NCBI GenBank assembly: GCA_015521685.1
Contig: WANT01000056.1
Coordinates: 1-39,016 of the forward strand
Direction of reading: 5' to 3'
Source: Aeropyrum sp.
Lineage (GTDB): Archaea; Thermoproteota; Thermoprotei_A; Sulfolobales; Acidilobaceae
Length of the DNA stretch: 39,016 bases
A program made the position numbers and the translations under genes. Positions 23,974 to 32,841 of the stretch are shown here, piece by piece. Below the pieces are notes generated by a model, which ran no database searches, was not told the DNA's origin, and was given only the letters and a program-made list of their open reading frames with translations. The number at the start of each line of letters is the position of its first letter. Position 1 is the stretch's first letter.

Positions 23974-24777
23974 TTGCCTGTCGAGGCTTGGATAGTCACT
24001 GTCGGCAACGAGTTACTCATAGGAAGGACTATTAACACGAATGCGGCTTGGCTAGCACGGAAGCTGTCATTCCTAGGCTTCAAAGTTCTCAGGATCGTTG
24101 TTGCCCCTGATAGTGTTGATGATATCGCAGAGGAGGTGTCCCGCGCTCTATCGAGGGCAAGAATTGTGGTTACCACAGGTGGGTTGGGGCCCACCTATGA
24201 TGACGTGACGCTTGAAGGCGTCTCTAGGGCTATAGGCAGGAGGATGGTGCTGAATAAGGAGGCTCTAGAGATGGTCAGGAGGTTCTACGAGGCTAGGGGT
24301 ATGGTGTTGACTGACGACAGGGTCAAGATGGCTGTTATGCCAGAAGGCGCTAAACCCTTAGCTAATCCTGCGGGGGCTGCGCCCGGAGCGATGGTAGAGC
24401 TAGATGGAGGCCGGCTAGTTGTGTCTCTACCGGGGGTTCCTCGCGAGATGGAGGCCATGTTCGAGGCTGAGGTGGAGCCGGTTTTGAAGGACATAGCGGG
24501 GGGTATCGAGGTCGTGGAGTGCGGGTTCACGGCTGTCGGGGTGCCGGAGTCTAGCCTAGCCCCCTACATAAGGAGGGCTGCTGAGGCCTCGCCCAGAGCC
24601 TACGTAAAGAGCCATCCCAGAGGCTCCGAGTTGGGGGACCCCGTTGTTGATATAAAGGTTGTAGCATCTGGCTCTAACCTTGATGAGGCTAGGTCTGAGG
24701 CGCTAAGGGCTCTTGAAGTCGTGAGGGAGGGAATAGCAAGCCTTGGAGGGAGGATCTCCGAAGAGGATACTTGCTGA
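23974..24777 (+). CDS. CinA/molybdopterin-binding-domain protein
   Basis: 267 aa. The MoCF-biosynthesis-like domain is clear: TVGNELLIGRTINTNAAWLA (9-28), VTTGGLGPTYDD and GAMVELDGGRLVVSLPGVP, as in the N-terminal half of CinA. The C-terminal NMN deamidase domain of bacterial CinA is absent. Archaeal stand-alone members are common and their role is uncertain; ADP-ribose or FAD pyrophosphatase activity is suggested for relatives. TTG 23974 follows GGGGGT. Confidence 0.85.
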   Translation: MPVEAWIVTVGNELLIGRTINTNAAWLARKLSFLGFKVLRIVVAPDSVDDIAEEVSRALSRARIVVTTGGLGPTYDDVTLEGVSRAIGRRMVLNKEALEMVRRFYEARGMVLTDDRVKMAVMPEGAKPLANPAGAAPGAMVELDGGRLVVSLPGVPREMEAMFEAEVEPVLKDIAGGIEVVECGFTAVGVPESSLAPYIRRAAEASPRAYVKSHPRGSELGDPVVDIKVVASGSNLDEARSEALRALEVVREGIASLGGRISEEDTC

Positions 24778-24970
24778 GAAGCTTATAATGACTGCAGTGT
24801 TCGCCCTAGTGGGAGTCCTCGTGGTTATAGCGGGCTACTCTAGGGAGTCGCTGCCCATAATGATAGTTGGCCTTGTCATAGTAGCTCTAGCCCCCTTCAT
24901 AAGTCTAGCCGTGGTGCTGGCTAGGCTCTCTAGGTCTAGGTCGAGGGGTAGAGTACTGTCTAAAGGATAA
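24743..24970 (+). CDS. Small two-helix membrane protein overlapping the CinA-like gene
   Basis: 75 aa with membrane helices at about 16-31 (TAVFALVGVLVVIAGY) and 38-60 (PIMIVGLVIVALAPFISLAVVL), and a basic C-terminus. TTG 24743 lies 35 bases inside the previous gene, with GGAGGG upstream. No function is recognised. Overlap and membrane pattern support a real gene. Confidence 0.55.
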   Translation: MEGGSPKRILAEKLIMTAVFALVGVLVVIAGYSRESLPIMIVGLVIVALAPFISLAVVLARLSRSRSRGRVLSKG

Positions 24971-24989
24971 TTCCCTGGTTTAACATTCG

Positions 24990-24997
24990 TTAAATAA
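24990..24997 (+). promoter_or_regulatory. TATA box of the SufT-like gene
   Basis: TTAAATAA is centred about 27 bases upstream of the TTG at 25021, with no ribosome site between. This fits a leaderless TTG transcript. Confidence 0.55.
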
Positions 24998-25020
24998 CCG
25001 GGATCTAGTGGTGGCAAGCT

Positions 25021-25425
25021 TTGGAGGGCAGTAGTGAGGGCCAGATAGTACTAGAAGGCCCTAGGGATGTGATAGACAGGATCATCAAGGCAGTCAAGGA
25101 GGTATACGATCCCGAGATACCGGTAAACGTCTACGATTTGGGCCTGATTTATGAGGTTAGGGTCGAGGGCCCTAGGGAGAAGCCTAAGGTGAAGGTGAAG
25201 ATGAGCCTGACAGCCATAGGATGCCCCGTCGGCGTAGCCCTGCCAGCCTATGTGGAGGAGGCTATCAGGGAGGCTGTTCCCGAGGCGGAGGATGTGGAGG
25301 TAGAGGTAGTGTTCGACCCTCCATGGACGCCTGAGAGAGTGACTCCGGAGGGCCGGGAGTTGTTAAAAGCACTCTACGGTTACGATATTGTAGAGCAGTG
25401 GAAGAATATGGCTACACAGGCGTGA
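25021..25425 (+). CDS. MIP18/DUF59-family Fe-S assembly protein (SufT-like)
   Basis: 134 aa. VYDPEIPVNVYDLGLIYEV (28-46), MSLTAIGCPVG with Cys68, and VVFDPPWTPERVTPEGRELL near the C-terminus are diagnostic of this family. Relatives deliver or mature Fe-S clusters in target proteins. Likely works with the cysteine desulfurase encoded at 144-1403, though the genes are far apart. TTG 25021 is set by the TATA spacing. Confidence 0.9.
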   Translation: MEGSSEGQIVLEGPRDVIDRIIKAVKEVYDPEIPVNVYDLGLIYEVRVEGPREKPKVKVKMSLTAIGCPVGVALPAYVEEAIREAVPEAEDVEVEVVFDPPWTPERVTPEGRELLKALYGYDIVEQWKNMATQA

Positions 25426-25469
25426 CGAGGGGCTAATCTAGCCACTAGCCGTCAAAAGGTTTACCCCAG

Positions 25470-25838
25470 ATGCTAACGCAATCTAGTAAGTTGGAGGCTA
25501 GGGAGTTGCGTGTGGATCGTGAGGAGGCTAGGGACAGGATCCTAAGGCTTATAGAGGACTCTGACAATCCATGGTTGAAGGCTGCATTCTATGGCGACCC
25601 GAAGGTCTCCCAGGTCCTCGACAGGCTTTTCGAGGAGTGGGAGAAAAGTGGTAGGAAGGGAATTCCGATAGACTACGCCACAGACGACGAGCTAGTAGTG
25701 TTAGAGAGGGCTGCTGTGAAGTATGCCTCAATGTCCACAGCAGAGCTGCAGATGATTGCCTACTCATACATGTCGGGGGGCGGGGAGGAGAGGGTTAGCT
25801 TGTCGCGCTTCATAAGGCGGATACTCGGACTTGAGTAG
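25470..25838 (+). CDS. Small helical protein of unknown function
   Basis: 122 aa, soluble and mostly helical (DREEARDRILRLIEDSDNPW, DDELVVLERAAVKYASMST). No motif is recognised. ATG 25470 has no clear ribosome site; GGTTTACC lies near. It follows the SufT-like gene by 44 bases and is convergent with serS. Confidence 0.5.
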   Translation: MLTQSSKLEARELRVDREEARDRILRLIEDSDNPWLKAAFYGDPKVSQVLDRLFEEWEKSGRKGIPIDYATDDELVVLERAAVKYASMSTAELQMIAYSYMSGGGEERVSLSRFIRRILGLE

Positions 25839-25861
25839 GGTGTCCGCGCCCCACTATTGTT

Positions 25862-27241
25862 TTAGGCGGGCGCCCTACTGTGGGGGTGTATGTAGTCTCT
25901 GGGGGCCTTTTTGAATACCTCTAGGTAGGGCTTCAAGACTCTCGGTATTGTTATAGTGCCGTCCTCGTTCTGGAAGTTCTCTAGGATTGCAGTTATGGTT
26001 CTGGTGCTGGCTATTGCGGTGGCGTTAAGCGTGTGGACGTAACCCCTCTCCATACCCTTCCTCCTGACGAGCCTAATGTTTAGCCTGTAGGCCTGCCAGT
26101 CGGTGCAGTTGCTAGCGCTAACCATCTCCCGATACTTACCCTGGGCTGGCATCCACACCTCGAGGTCGTACTTCTTTACCGCACAGGCGCCAAGGTCTCC
26201 TGAAGCGATATTAACCACCCTATATGGTAATTCTAGTCCTCTAAAGATCTCTCTAGAGTTGTTTATGAGCTCCTCATGCATCTCCCTGCTATGCTCTGGG
26301 AGGCTGAATATGAACTGCTCCACCTTGTGGAACTGGTGTACCCTGAATATCCCTTTAAGATCCCTATTTCCTGCCCCAGCCTCCCTCCTGAAGCAAGGGC
26401 TCACTCCTACGAGCTTGAGAGGCAGGTCCTCGTCGTAGATCTCGGAGTTGTAGTATAGGGCTGCTAGGGGGTGCTCTGCAGTGGCTATCAGGTAGAGGTC
26501 CTCGCCCGCTATCTCGTATATGGCATCCTTGAAGGTCTCGAGGTCCACCACCCTGCTCATAACCTTGTATCTCAGCATGTAGGGCGGTAGAACCAGGAGA
26601 TAGCCCCTATCCGTCATATAGTCGATAGCATACATTAGCAGGGCCAGGTCAAGGAATACTATATCATTAAAGAGGTAGTAGAACCTTGACCCGGCAACCT
26701 CTGCTGCCCTCAGAGTATCCCCAAGCCTTAGGACCTGCTCCAGCATGTCGGCGTGACCCACAGGCCTCCAGCTTATAATATCATGATCAACCTTGAAGCC
26801 GTAGGCCTCAGTCTGAGACTTGAAGTCATCTAGATGGCCCTCCCAGACTCTAGGCCTCCCCCAAAACTCCACGGGCTTTGTAGCCGTTTCGTCACCAACA
26901 GGCACGTCTGGGTCCACAGTGTTAGGCAGGGAGAGGAGAGCCTCCTCCCTAAGCCTCTCAACCTCCCTCAGCCTCGACTCTAGATCCTCCCTCTCTTTAA
27001 GAAGCCTTCTAGCCTCGCCTATCAGCTTCTCCCTCTCCTCGCCCCCTGCCTTGGCTATCATCCGAGTAATCTCATTATGCCTCCTCCTAACCTCGTTGAC
27101 TTTAGTTAGAAGTCTCCTCCACTCCGAGTCAAGCTCGCGAGCCCTGTCAACAAGCGCTGGATCCATCAATCTTTTCCTCACGTGATCCTTTAGCCTCTCG
27201 GGATCGTTTCTCAGTAGCTCCAGAATACTCCAAGACGCCAT
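25862..27241 (-). CDS. serS: Seryl-tRNA synthetase (class II, common type)
   Basis: 459 aa. The N-terminal long coiled-coil arm (about 30-110) binds the long variable arm of tRNA-Ser. Motif 2 is in [20 protein letters not shown], the motif 3 region in [19 protein letters not shown], and serine-site residues are near [14 protein letters not shown]. It is the common type, not the rare methanogen enzyme. ATG 27241 follows GCAGGG; TATA-like ATTAAATAT near 27280-27290 serves it. Confidence 0.95.
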   Translation of the reverse strand: MASWSILELLRNDPERLKDHVRKRLMDPALVDRARELDSEWRRLLTKVNEVRRRHNEITRMIAKAGGEEREKLIGEARRLLKEREDLESRLREVERLREEALLSLPNTVDPDVPVGDETATKPVEFWGRPRVWEGHLDDFKSQTEAYGFKVDHDIISWRPVGHADMLEQVLRLGDTLRAAEVAGSRFYYLFNDIVFLDLALLMYAIDYMTDRGYLLVLPPYMLRYKVMSRVVDLETFKDAIYEIAGEDLYLIATAEHPLAALYYNSEIYDEDLPLKLVGVSPCFRREAGAGNRDLKGIFRVHQFHKVEQFIFSLPEHSREMHEELINNSREIFRGLELPYRVVNIASGDLGACAVKKYDLEVWMPAQGKYREMVSASNCTDWQAYRLNIRLVRRKGMERGYVHTLNATAIASTRTITAILENFQNEDGTITIPRVLKPYLEVFKKAPRDYIHPHSRAPA

Positions 27242-27305
27242 CCCTGCGAGCCCCCGAACCCTCGGATGGGATGTGAGCGATATTTAATGTCGCTTTAGTC
27301 TAACT

Positions 27306-27440
27306 GCGTGCCTAACTGGAGTTTAAGAGGCTTGGAGGCGAGCTAACCTCCATTGGCACGCGTATGTGGAGTCCTAGCCAGGGGGAGGCCCTGAGGGGCC
27401 TGTGAACGGTGGACCACAGTCCGAAGCCTAGAATCCTAGA
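27306..27440. ncRNA. Structured spacer, candidate RNA of unknown family
   Basis: Between two minus-strand genes lies a run of strong hairpins. GCGTGCC (27306-27312) pairs perfectly with GGCACGC (27355-27361), with TGGAG/CTCCA and a GCTTG/CGAGC tip inside. AGGCCC/GGGCCT follows (27386-27401), then GGAC/GTCC (27411-27422) and GAAGC-CTAG/CTAG-GCTTC (27424-27447). Strand and family are unknown; it might instead be a 3' UTR of the upstream gene. Confidence 0.35.
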
Positions 27441-27457
27441 TGCTTCGAGGGATTAGC

Positions 27458-27940
27458 TTAGGCCTCGGCTTTCTCAGCTTCACGCCTAGCCCTCTCTCTG
27501 GCATCCTTGATTATAGTCTCAGCCTGGGGGGAAAGCTCCTCTCCGCCTATTATCCCAGTCGCGTAACCTTCGGGGAGAAGGCTCGCAATCCCCTGCTCGA
27601 TGCTGTCGAGCAAGGCTCCTATCTCTGGGGGGAGGCTCTCAGCCTCCCTCGAGAGGGTCTTGGAGAGCTCGTAGGGGAGGCGCAGTAGGTCCTCGTCGAG
27701 GCCCTGAACGGCTCCTGAGACTGTCAGTATGGTTTCGAGCCTCAGGCTTATAGCCTCGAGTATGTAGTCGACGTAGTAGAGGCTCTCCCTAAGCCTCCTA
27801 GCCTCCTCAGCCTGCAAGCCGCCCAACCTGGACGTGTACATTCTTATCCTAACCCTGGCTTGTCTGACAGCCGATAGGGCGTCTAGCAGCATCCTCCGCC
27901 CATCCTTCCTTCTCCTCCTCAGCACCAAAGCGCGCAGCAC
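27458..27940 (-). CDS. ESCRT-III/CdvB-like protein
   Basis: 160 aa, almost all helical. It has a very basic start (LRRRRKDGRR), then long amphipathic helices DALSAVRQARVRIRMYTSRL and LRESLYYVDYILEAISLRLE, a linker, and a helix with LPPEIGALLDSIEQGIASLL. This is the layout of the small archaeal ESCRT-III paralogues (CdvB2/B3), which remodel membranes in cell division. No MIM-type C-terminus for CdvC is obvious. GTG 27940 is used; ATG 27892 is possible. The assignment rests on overall pattern. Confidence 0.55.
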   Translation of the reverse strand: MLRALVLRRRRKDGRRMLLDALSAVRQARVRIRMYTSRLGGLQAEEARRLRESLYYVDYILEAISLRLETILTVSGAVQGLDEDLLRLPYELSKTLSREAESLPPEIGALLDSIEQGIASLLPEGYATGIIGGEELSPQAETIIKDARERARREAEKAEA

Positions 27941-28047
27941 CCTTCGATTGAGCTAAAGTCGGGGGTCTCTTAGGTGTGGGTTCTCAGGCCACCCTTAGAG
28001 GAATAGGGTGTTAGTCGGGGTTAAAACGTGGATTGGGTGGGCTGTTG

Positions 28048-30222
28048 CTAGGGGCTCCCTGTCCACACGTATACTGCAACAACTTCTGCGTAGAACTCTA
28101 TCCTGTTCTCAGTCTCGTTGAGTATGGTGGGGCATGAGATAGAGATCACTAGTGGTTCGAATGAGTAGGGAAGGTCTATCTGGAAGACTGGTTGTATCTG
28201 TCCTCCGGCTTGCGAAGGTGTGAAGACGCCGAATAGTGCTGATGGCCGACCTGCCAGGAACCCGCATCCCTCGCCGAATACGGTTTCTTCGCCTCCTATC
28301 TCGTTGACAGCATCTAGCAGGAGCTTTACCATGAGGGTCTTCATAGTTCTCTCCACATTATCAGCAGGCTCTCCTATGAAGGCGGGGAACATCTGGACTA
28401 TTGCCCCCTGAGTGGGGAACTCGGACGACCAGCCTGTGTTGAATGGTGAGGCCTCACTCTCCGCGACCCTCTCTCCGGCCTTGAGTAGGGTGAATAGGTT
28501 GTTCATATCGTATATTCCATTTATTTGGAAGAAGAGGCTGGTCTCTGGAACGCTCCTAACCACCGGCCTCGGGTAGAGAACCATTATTTGGTTGTTGAGA
28601 TCGTAGGCGCCGAAGAAAGCCTCGTACACTACAACGTATGTGTTGCCGGGAACAGCGTTTAGGACCTCCCTGAGAACATAGTTTGCCTCCCCCTCAGTCC
28701 CGGTAAGTACTCTAGAGGCTGTGAAGAGCTCTTGGCTGCTATCTCTGGTTGATGGTGCATCCACTCCTAGAAGAGCCTCGACGAGCGGAGCATAGTACGG
28801 AGTGAGTATAACTATGCTATCTCCATCTATCCTCTCATTCAGCATCTCAAGAGCAGGACCCCAAGACGTTGCCACGCCGCCAAACCCTGGAGATAGTGAG
28901 GCGCCTGCCAGGGGTGATGGTGTAAACGTCTGGAAGGCCTCGTAGAGTGCGGACGCCATGTAGGCTGAGGTCACGGCAACCGCTACTATTGCAGAGAGGA
29001 CGACGACCCTACCTAGCTCATCGCCCCCCTGAACTGTCAGGCCCATATCGCGCAACGCCCTAACAGCGTAGGCTGAGGCTGGTGCGAGGAGGGAGATGGT
29101 TACGGGGGCTAACTCAGAGTTTATGGTTGTGTGTAGTGCTGCTACAACTATGCCTGCCGCGAGCGATGCCAGAAGGAGCTCGAAAGGCACATCCCCTCTA
29201 CCTGAAGTGAGCTTGTATGCCGCCCAGGGGAGCGCTACAAGTAGGAGCGCCCACCATATGGGGGCATCCCTAAGGACGGCGTAAAGCGATGCGGGGCTTG
29301 CTGTGGCCTGTATCACCGTCTCCGCGTTGGGGGGCTCTAACATGAGGATAGCCCCCAGTTCGGGTGGAGGCGAGGCCAGGCCTGTGAAGAGGGAGAATGA
29401 CAGTATTGATAGCGCACCTAGGAGAACCCAGAAGGGGCTTAACCCTGACTTGCTGGCCTTCCAGGAGAGGGGAGGCAGTATAGCGGCTAGTAGAATTATC
29501 AGGAAGTCAATGGTAAACCCATGGAGCAATAGAGAACCGCCTGCAACTGAGCCTGCTAATGCAGCCATAGCTGGGGCAGCCGCCCTATCCCATCCTAATT
29601 TAGGGGCAGCTACTATGGAGAACACGAGGATGGTCGCGAATATCGCTATGCCTAGCCCGTTAATGGGGGTAAGGAGGCCAGCCAAGAAGGCTAGAACGGC
29701 AGCTCCTATGAGAGCGGCTCGGCCTTTCTCCACGACTCTAGAGGCTAGCGCTAGAGCCGCTACCACTAGGGATGTAGCTGCAGCCGCTAGGGTACCGTCA
29801 AAGAGCCTGCCTCCCACAGTCACGGCGTATAGCGAGGGGGTCAGCGAGTAGGCTAGGGCAGCGATTAGTGCCCCCCCTATGGAGCCCGAGATCCTATACC
29901 CTGCATATACTGCTGGAACATATCCTAGAAGCCATAGTATTGGGGGTAGTAGGGCGACAGCCGTCTCGGGGGCAATACCTAGGCTTGATGCTATGGACAC
30001 AAGCATCTTTGTGAAGATTGTTGGGGGAGCCTCGAGGCCCTCCAGCGACGCGACTAGCCTCCAAGCATCTGTGCTGTCAGGGGATGTTATTACTCTGAAT
30101 CCCGGTGCGATCCTCGAGGCTACACCAATTCCTCCGAGTACTCCTATTAGTATTGAGGCTACTATGGGGTATAGCTTGTATACGGCCTCTTCTATGCTGC
30201 TAACTCTCTTCCTGCTGGGCAA
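28048..30222 (-). CDS. STT3/AglB-like membrane protein without the WWDYG motif
   Basis: 724 aa. The N-terminal half has about a dozen membrane helices and loops like STT3 (SPDSTDAWRLVASLEG in the first outer loop; TVGGRLFDGTLAA in the second, recalling the acidic loop motif). The C-terminal outer domain begins SWGPALEMLNERIDG, followed by TPYYAPLVEALL where oligosaccharyltransferases have WWDYG. Known STT3/AglB proteins transfer glycans to Asn; the missing motif suggests a divergent transferase or changed acceptor. TTG 30222 has GGTGAT upstream. Confidence 0.55.
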   Translation of the reverse strand: MPSRKRVSSIEEAVYKLYPIVASILIGVLGGIGVASRIAPGFRVITSPDSTDAWRLVASLEGLEAPPTIFTKMLVSIASSLGIAPETAVALLPPILWLLGYVPAVYAGYRISGSIGGALIAALAYSLTPSLYAVTVGGRLFDGTLAAAATSLVVAALALASRVVEKGRAALIGAAVLAFLAGLLTPINGLGIAIFATILVFSIVAAPKLGWDRAAAPAMAALAGSVAGGSLLLHGFTIDFLIILLAAILPPLSWKASKSGLSPFWVLLGALSILSFSLFTGLASPPPELGAILMLEPPNAETVIQATASPASLYAVLRDAPIWWALLLVALPWAAYKLTSGRGDVPFELLLASLAAGIVVAALHTTINSELAPVTISLLAPASAYAVRALRDMGLTVQGGDELGRVVVLSAIVAVAVTSAYMASALYEAFQTFTPSPLAGASLSPGFGGVATSWGPALEMLNERIDGDSIVILTPYYAPLVEALLGVDAPSTRDSSQELFTASRVLTGTEGEANYVLREVLNAVPGNTYVVVYEAFFGAYDLNNQIMVLYPRPVVRSVPETSLFFQINGIYDMNNLFTLLKAGERVAESEASPFNTGWSSEFPTQGAIVQMFPAFIGEPADNVERTMKTLMVKLLLDAVNEIGGEETVFGEGCGFLAGRPSALFGVFTPSQAGGQIQPVFQIDLPYSFEPLVISISCPTILNETENRIEFYAEVVAVYVWTGSP

Positions 30223-30347
30223 AACGTCATCACCACATGCTTAGACCGCGGTTTCGGAGGAGTATTGGGGGTTGGCATTGGCTTTAAGACTTTAATGCAA
30301 ATGCTACACACCATGCTAAGTTACAATTGTATCTTTGCTTTAAAAGA

Positions 30348-30367
30348 CTTGATACGTAAGTATCAAG
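30348..30367. promoter_or_regulatory. Palindromic operator upstream of the cDPGS-family gene
   Basis: CTTGATAC GTAA GTATCAAG is a perfect 8+8 inverted repeat. It lies between the TATA-like CTTTAAAAG (30338-30346) and the GTG at 30373, covering the expected transcript start. This is the position of a repressor site. The gene is probably leaderless. Confidence 0.65.
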
Positions 30368-30372
30368 GTTAG

Positions 30373-31737
30373 GTGTGTGGTGTGCCCGGGGGAAGGCCGC
30401 AGAGAGTTCTAATACTGGGGGCTGGAGGCAGGGACTTCCACAACTTCAACGTCTACTTTAGGAATAACCCTGAGTATAGGGTTGTGGCTTTCACAGCAGC
30501 CCAGATACCCGGAGTCTCTGGCAGGCGTTACCCTCCCGAGCTGGCCGGCCCCCTATACCCTAGCGGCATACCAATATTGAACGAAGAAGGCGTCGAGGAG
30601 ATAATAAGGAGCCAGGGAGTAGATTTGGCAGTGTTATCTTACAGCGATCTAGACTACGGCGATGTAGGTAGGATCCTGAGCAGGGTGCTGGCTGCAGGCG
30701 CCAACTTCCTGATCTTAGGCCCTAGGGATACGATGCTAGTCACATCTAAGCCTGTCATAGCTGTAACAGCGGTGAGGACGGGGGCTGGGAAGAGTACGGT
30801 GTCTAGGGAGATTGCCAAAATTTTGAGGAGCAGAGGCCTCAGAGTCGCCCCGGTGAGGCATCCCATGGTCTATGTTAATATAACGCCTGACATTGAAGTT
30901 CAGAGGTTTGAGACGCTCGAGGACCTGGACAGGTATGGAGTCACGGTGGAGGAGCGGGAGGAGTATGAGGCCTATATTAAGATGGGATTCACGGTTTTTG
31001 CTGGAGTCGATTACGGCTCCGTCCTTAGGGAGGTCGAGAGGGAGTCGGACGTAATACTATGGGATGGGGGCAATAACGACCTGCCCTTCTTCAGACCAGA
31101 CTTCATGATTACAGTAGCCGACGCCCTGCGGCCTGGGCAGGAGACCTCGAGCTTCCCGGGTGAGGTGAATGTCAGGCTGGCAGACGTGGTGATAATAAAC
31201 AAGGTTGACCGCGCTAGCGAGAGCGATGTGAAGATTGTAGAGGAGAACGTTTCTAGGCTTAACAGTAGGGCGATAATAGTTAAGGCGGCCAGCGAGGTCG
31301 AAGTAGACAATCCATCGTCAATTATGGGCAAGAAGGTGGTTGTTGTGGAGGACTCTCCCACAGTCACTCACGGAGGAGCCCCCTACGGCGCCGGGTATGT
31401 TGCTGCTGAAAAGTATGGAGCTGAGATAGTAGATCCAAGGCCCTACGCTAGAGGAGTTATAGAGGAAATGTACTCTAGATACCCGCATATGGGGCCCGTC
31501 GTACCGAGCACGGGATATAACAGGTCGCAGCTTAAAGACCTGGAGGACACTCTGAACAGCGTTCCCGCTGATGCTATAGTCTCGGGGACGCCTATCGACA
31601 TAGAGAGGCTTCTTAGCCTGGACAAGCCGGTTGTGAAGGTAAGGTACAGGTTGAAGATCCTTGAGGGGCCTTCCCTTAGCGAGATCGTAGACATGTTCCT
31701 AGATAGAGTTAAAGATAGGCTGCCCAAATCACCCTAA
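30373..31737 (+). CDS. Cyclic 2,3-diphosphoglycerate synthetase-family P-loop protein
   Basis: 454 aa. An N-terminal Rossmann-like segment (RVLILGAGGRDFHNFNVYFR) is followed by a P-loop VRTGAGKST (134-142), SDVILWDGGNNDLPFF and VVIINKVD. The family includes the Methanothermus cDPG synthetase, but many archaeal members are only called predicted GTPases. The neighbouring carbamate kinase is a recurring partner, so a carbamoyl-phosphate-linked role is possible. GTG 30373 is set by TATA spacing; GTG 30382 is an alternative. Confidence 0.8.
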   Translation: MCGVPGGRPQRVLILGAGGRDFHNFNVYFRNNPEYRVVAFTAAQIPGVSGRRYPPELAGPLYPSGIPILNEEGVEEIIRSQGVDLAVLSYSDLDYGDVGRILSRVLAAGANFLILGPRDTMLVTSKPVIAVTAVRTGAGKSTVSREIAKILRSRGLRVAPVRHPMVYVNITPDIEVQRFETLEDLDRYGVTVEEREEYEAYIKMGFTVFAGVDYGSVLREVERESDVILWDGGNNDLPFFRPDFMITVADALRPGQETSSFPGEVNVRLADVVIINKVDRASESDVKIVEENVSRLNSRAIIVKAASEVEVDNPSSIMGKKVVVVEDSPTVTHGGAPYGAGYVAAEKYGAEIVDPRPYARGVIEEMYSRYPHMGPVVPSTGYNRSQLKDLEDTLNSVPADAIVSGTPIDIERLLSLDKPVVKVRYRLKILEGPSLSEIVDMFLDRVKDRLPKSP

Positions 31738-31802
31738 CGTAAACCCTCTTCGTGGAGGGCCGAGTTTTACAACAACTGAAGTTGCTTTAGAGGTGTACAG
31801 CT

Positions 31803-32753
31803 TTGGCGGAGAGGCTAGCGGTTGTAGCTCTAGGGGGCAACGCGATAGCTGGGAGGGGGTTGAGTCTAGATTTAAACTCCCAGTGGACGTCTGTGGCAAG
31901 CGCTGCCAGGGGTATAGTATCAATGCTGGAAGAAGGCTGGAGTGTGGTTGTAACACATGGTAACGGGCCTCAGGTGGGGTATCTCGCTGAGGCCATGGAA
32001 GCCCTACCCCCCGACTCTCCTAGGCAGCCCCTCTACCTGGCAACAGCCATGACTCAGGGATGGATTGGGTATATGTTGATGCAGGCTATAGAGGGGGAGA
32101 TGGTTAGGAGGGGCTTAGAGGGCGGCGTCAGCGTTATTGTGACGAGAGTGCTTGTGGACGGGTCTGACCCAGAGTTTAGGTCTCCATCGAAGCCCATAGG
32201 CAAGATATATAGTGAAGAGGAGGCCCTGGCACTATCTAAGAGCAAGGGCTGGATTTTCAGAAGGGACCCTCGAGGAGGCTATAGGAGGGTAGTGCCCAGC
32301 CCTAGACCTATCTCTGTTCTAGAGACCAGGAGGGTGAAGGCACTGCTCGAGTCGAATAGAGTTGTTGTGGCAGTTGGTGGGGGTGGCGTGCCTGTAGTAG
32401 AGGAGGGTGGCGTGCTTGTACCCGTTGAGGCGGTTGTTGATAAGGATCTCGCTTCGAGCGTTCTAGCTATTGAGGCGGGTGCTGATGTTTTTGCTATATT
32501 GACTGATGTGCCGGGAGTTGCCCTAGACTTTGGGGGGCCTGATGAGAGGTGGTTGGACGAGGTGTTAGTAGAGGACTTGAAGAGGTACCTAGATGAGGGG
32601 CATTTCCCTCCAGGCAGTATGGGGCCTAAGGTCGAGGCTGCAGTATTGTTCGTTGAAAGGGCTTGCAGGCCCGCAGCTATAGGTAGCTTAGAGGATGCCG
32701 AGCTAGTGGTGTCCATGAAGAGAGGCACCCGCGTCCTACCAGGCAAATGCTAG
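31803..32753 (+). CDS. arcC: Carbamate kinase
   Basis: Interconverts carbamoyl phosphate + ADP and carbamate + ATP. Amino-acid-kinase fold with VALGGNAI (8-15), VTHGNGPQVG, KPIGKIYS, VAVGGGGVPVV and the ATP-site FPPGSMGPKVEAA. 316 aa, normal. TTG 31803 follows GAGGTG. It is 65 bases after the P-loop gene and probably co-transcribed. Confidence 0.95.
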   Translation: MAERLAVVALGGNAIAGRGLSLDLNSQWTSVASAARGIVSMLEEGWSVVVTHGNGPQVGYLAEAMEALPPDSPRQPLYLATAMTQGWIGYMLMQAIEGEMVRRGLEGGVSVIVTRVLVDGSDPEFRSPSKPIGKIYSEEEALALSKSKGWIFRRDPRGGYRRVVPSPRPISVLETRRVKALLESNRVVVAVGGGGVPVVEEGGVLVPVEAVVDKDLASSVLAIEAGADVFAILTDVPGVALDFGGPDERWLDEVLVEDLKRYLDEGHFPPGSMGPKVEAAVLFVERACRPAAIGSLEDAELVVSMKRGTRVLPGKC

Positions 32754-32841
32754 AGTTGGCCCTGCTAATACGGCTCTAGCCCTAGCTAGGCCTCAACAGA
32801 AAAGATCTCTACAATGTTGGAGATAGAATTGGGGTTGTGGT

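Noticed and set aside
29303-29851. Plus-strand open frame of 182 codons inside the STT3-like gene
   Set aside because: Low-complexity Ala/Arg/Pro product antisense to a membrane-protein gene; codon pattern explains it as a shadow.
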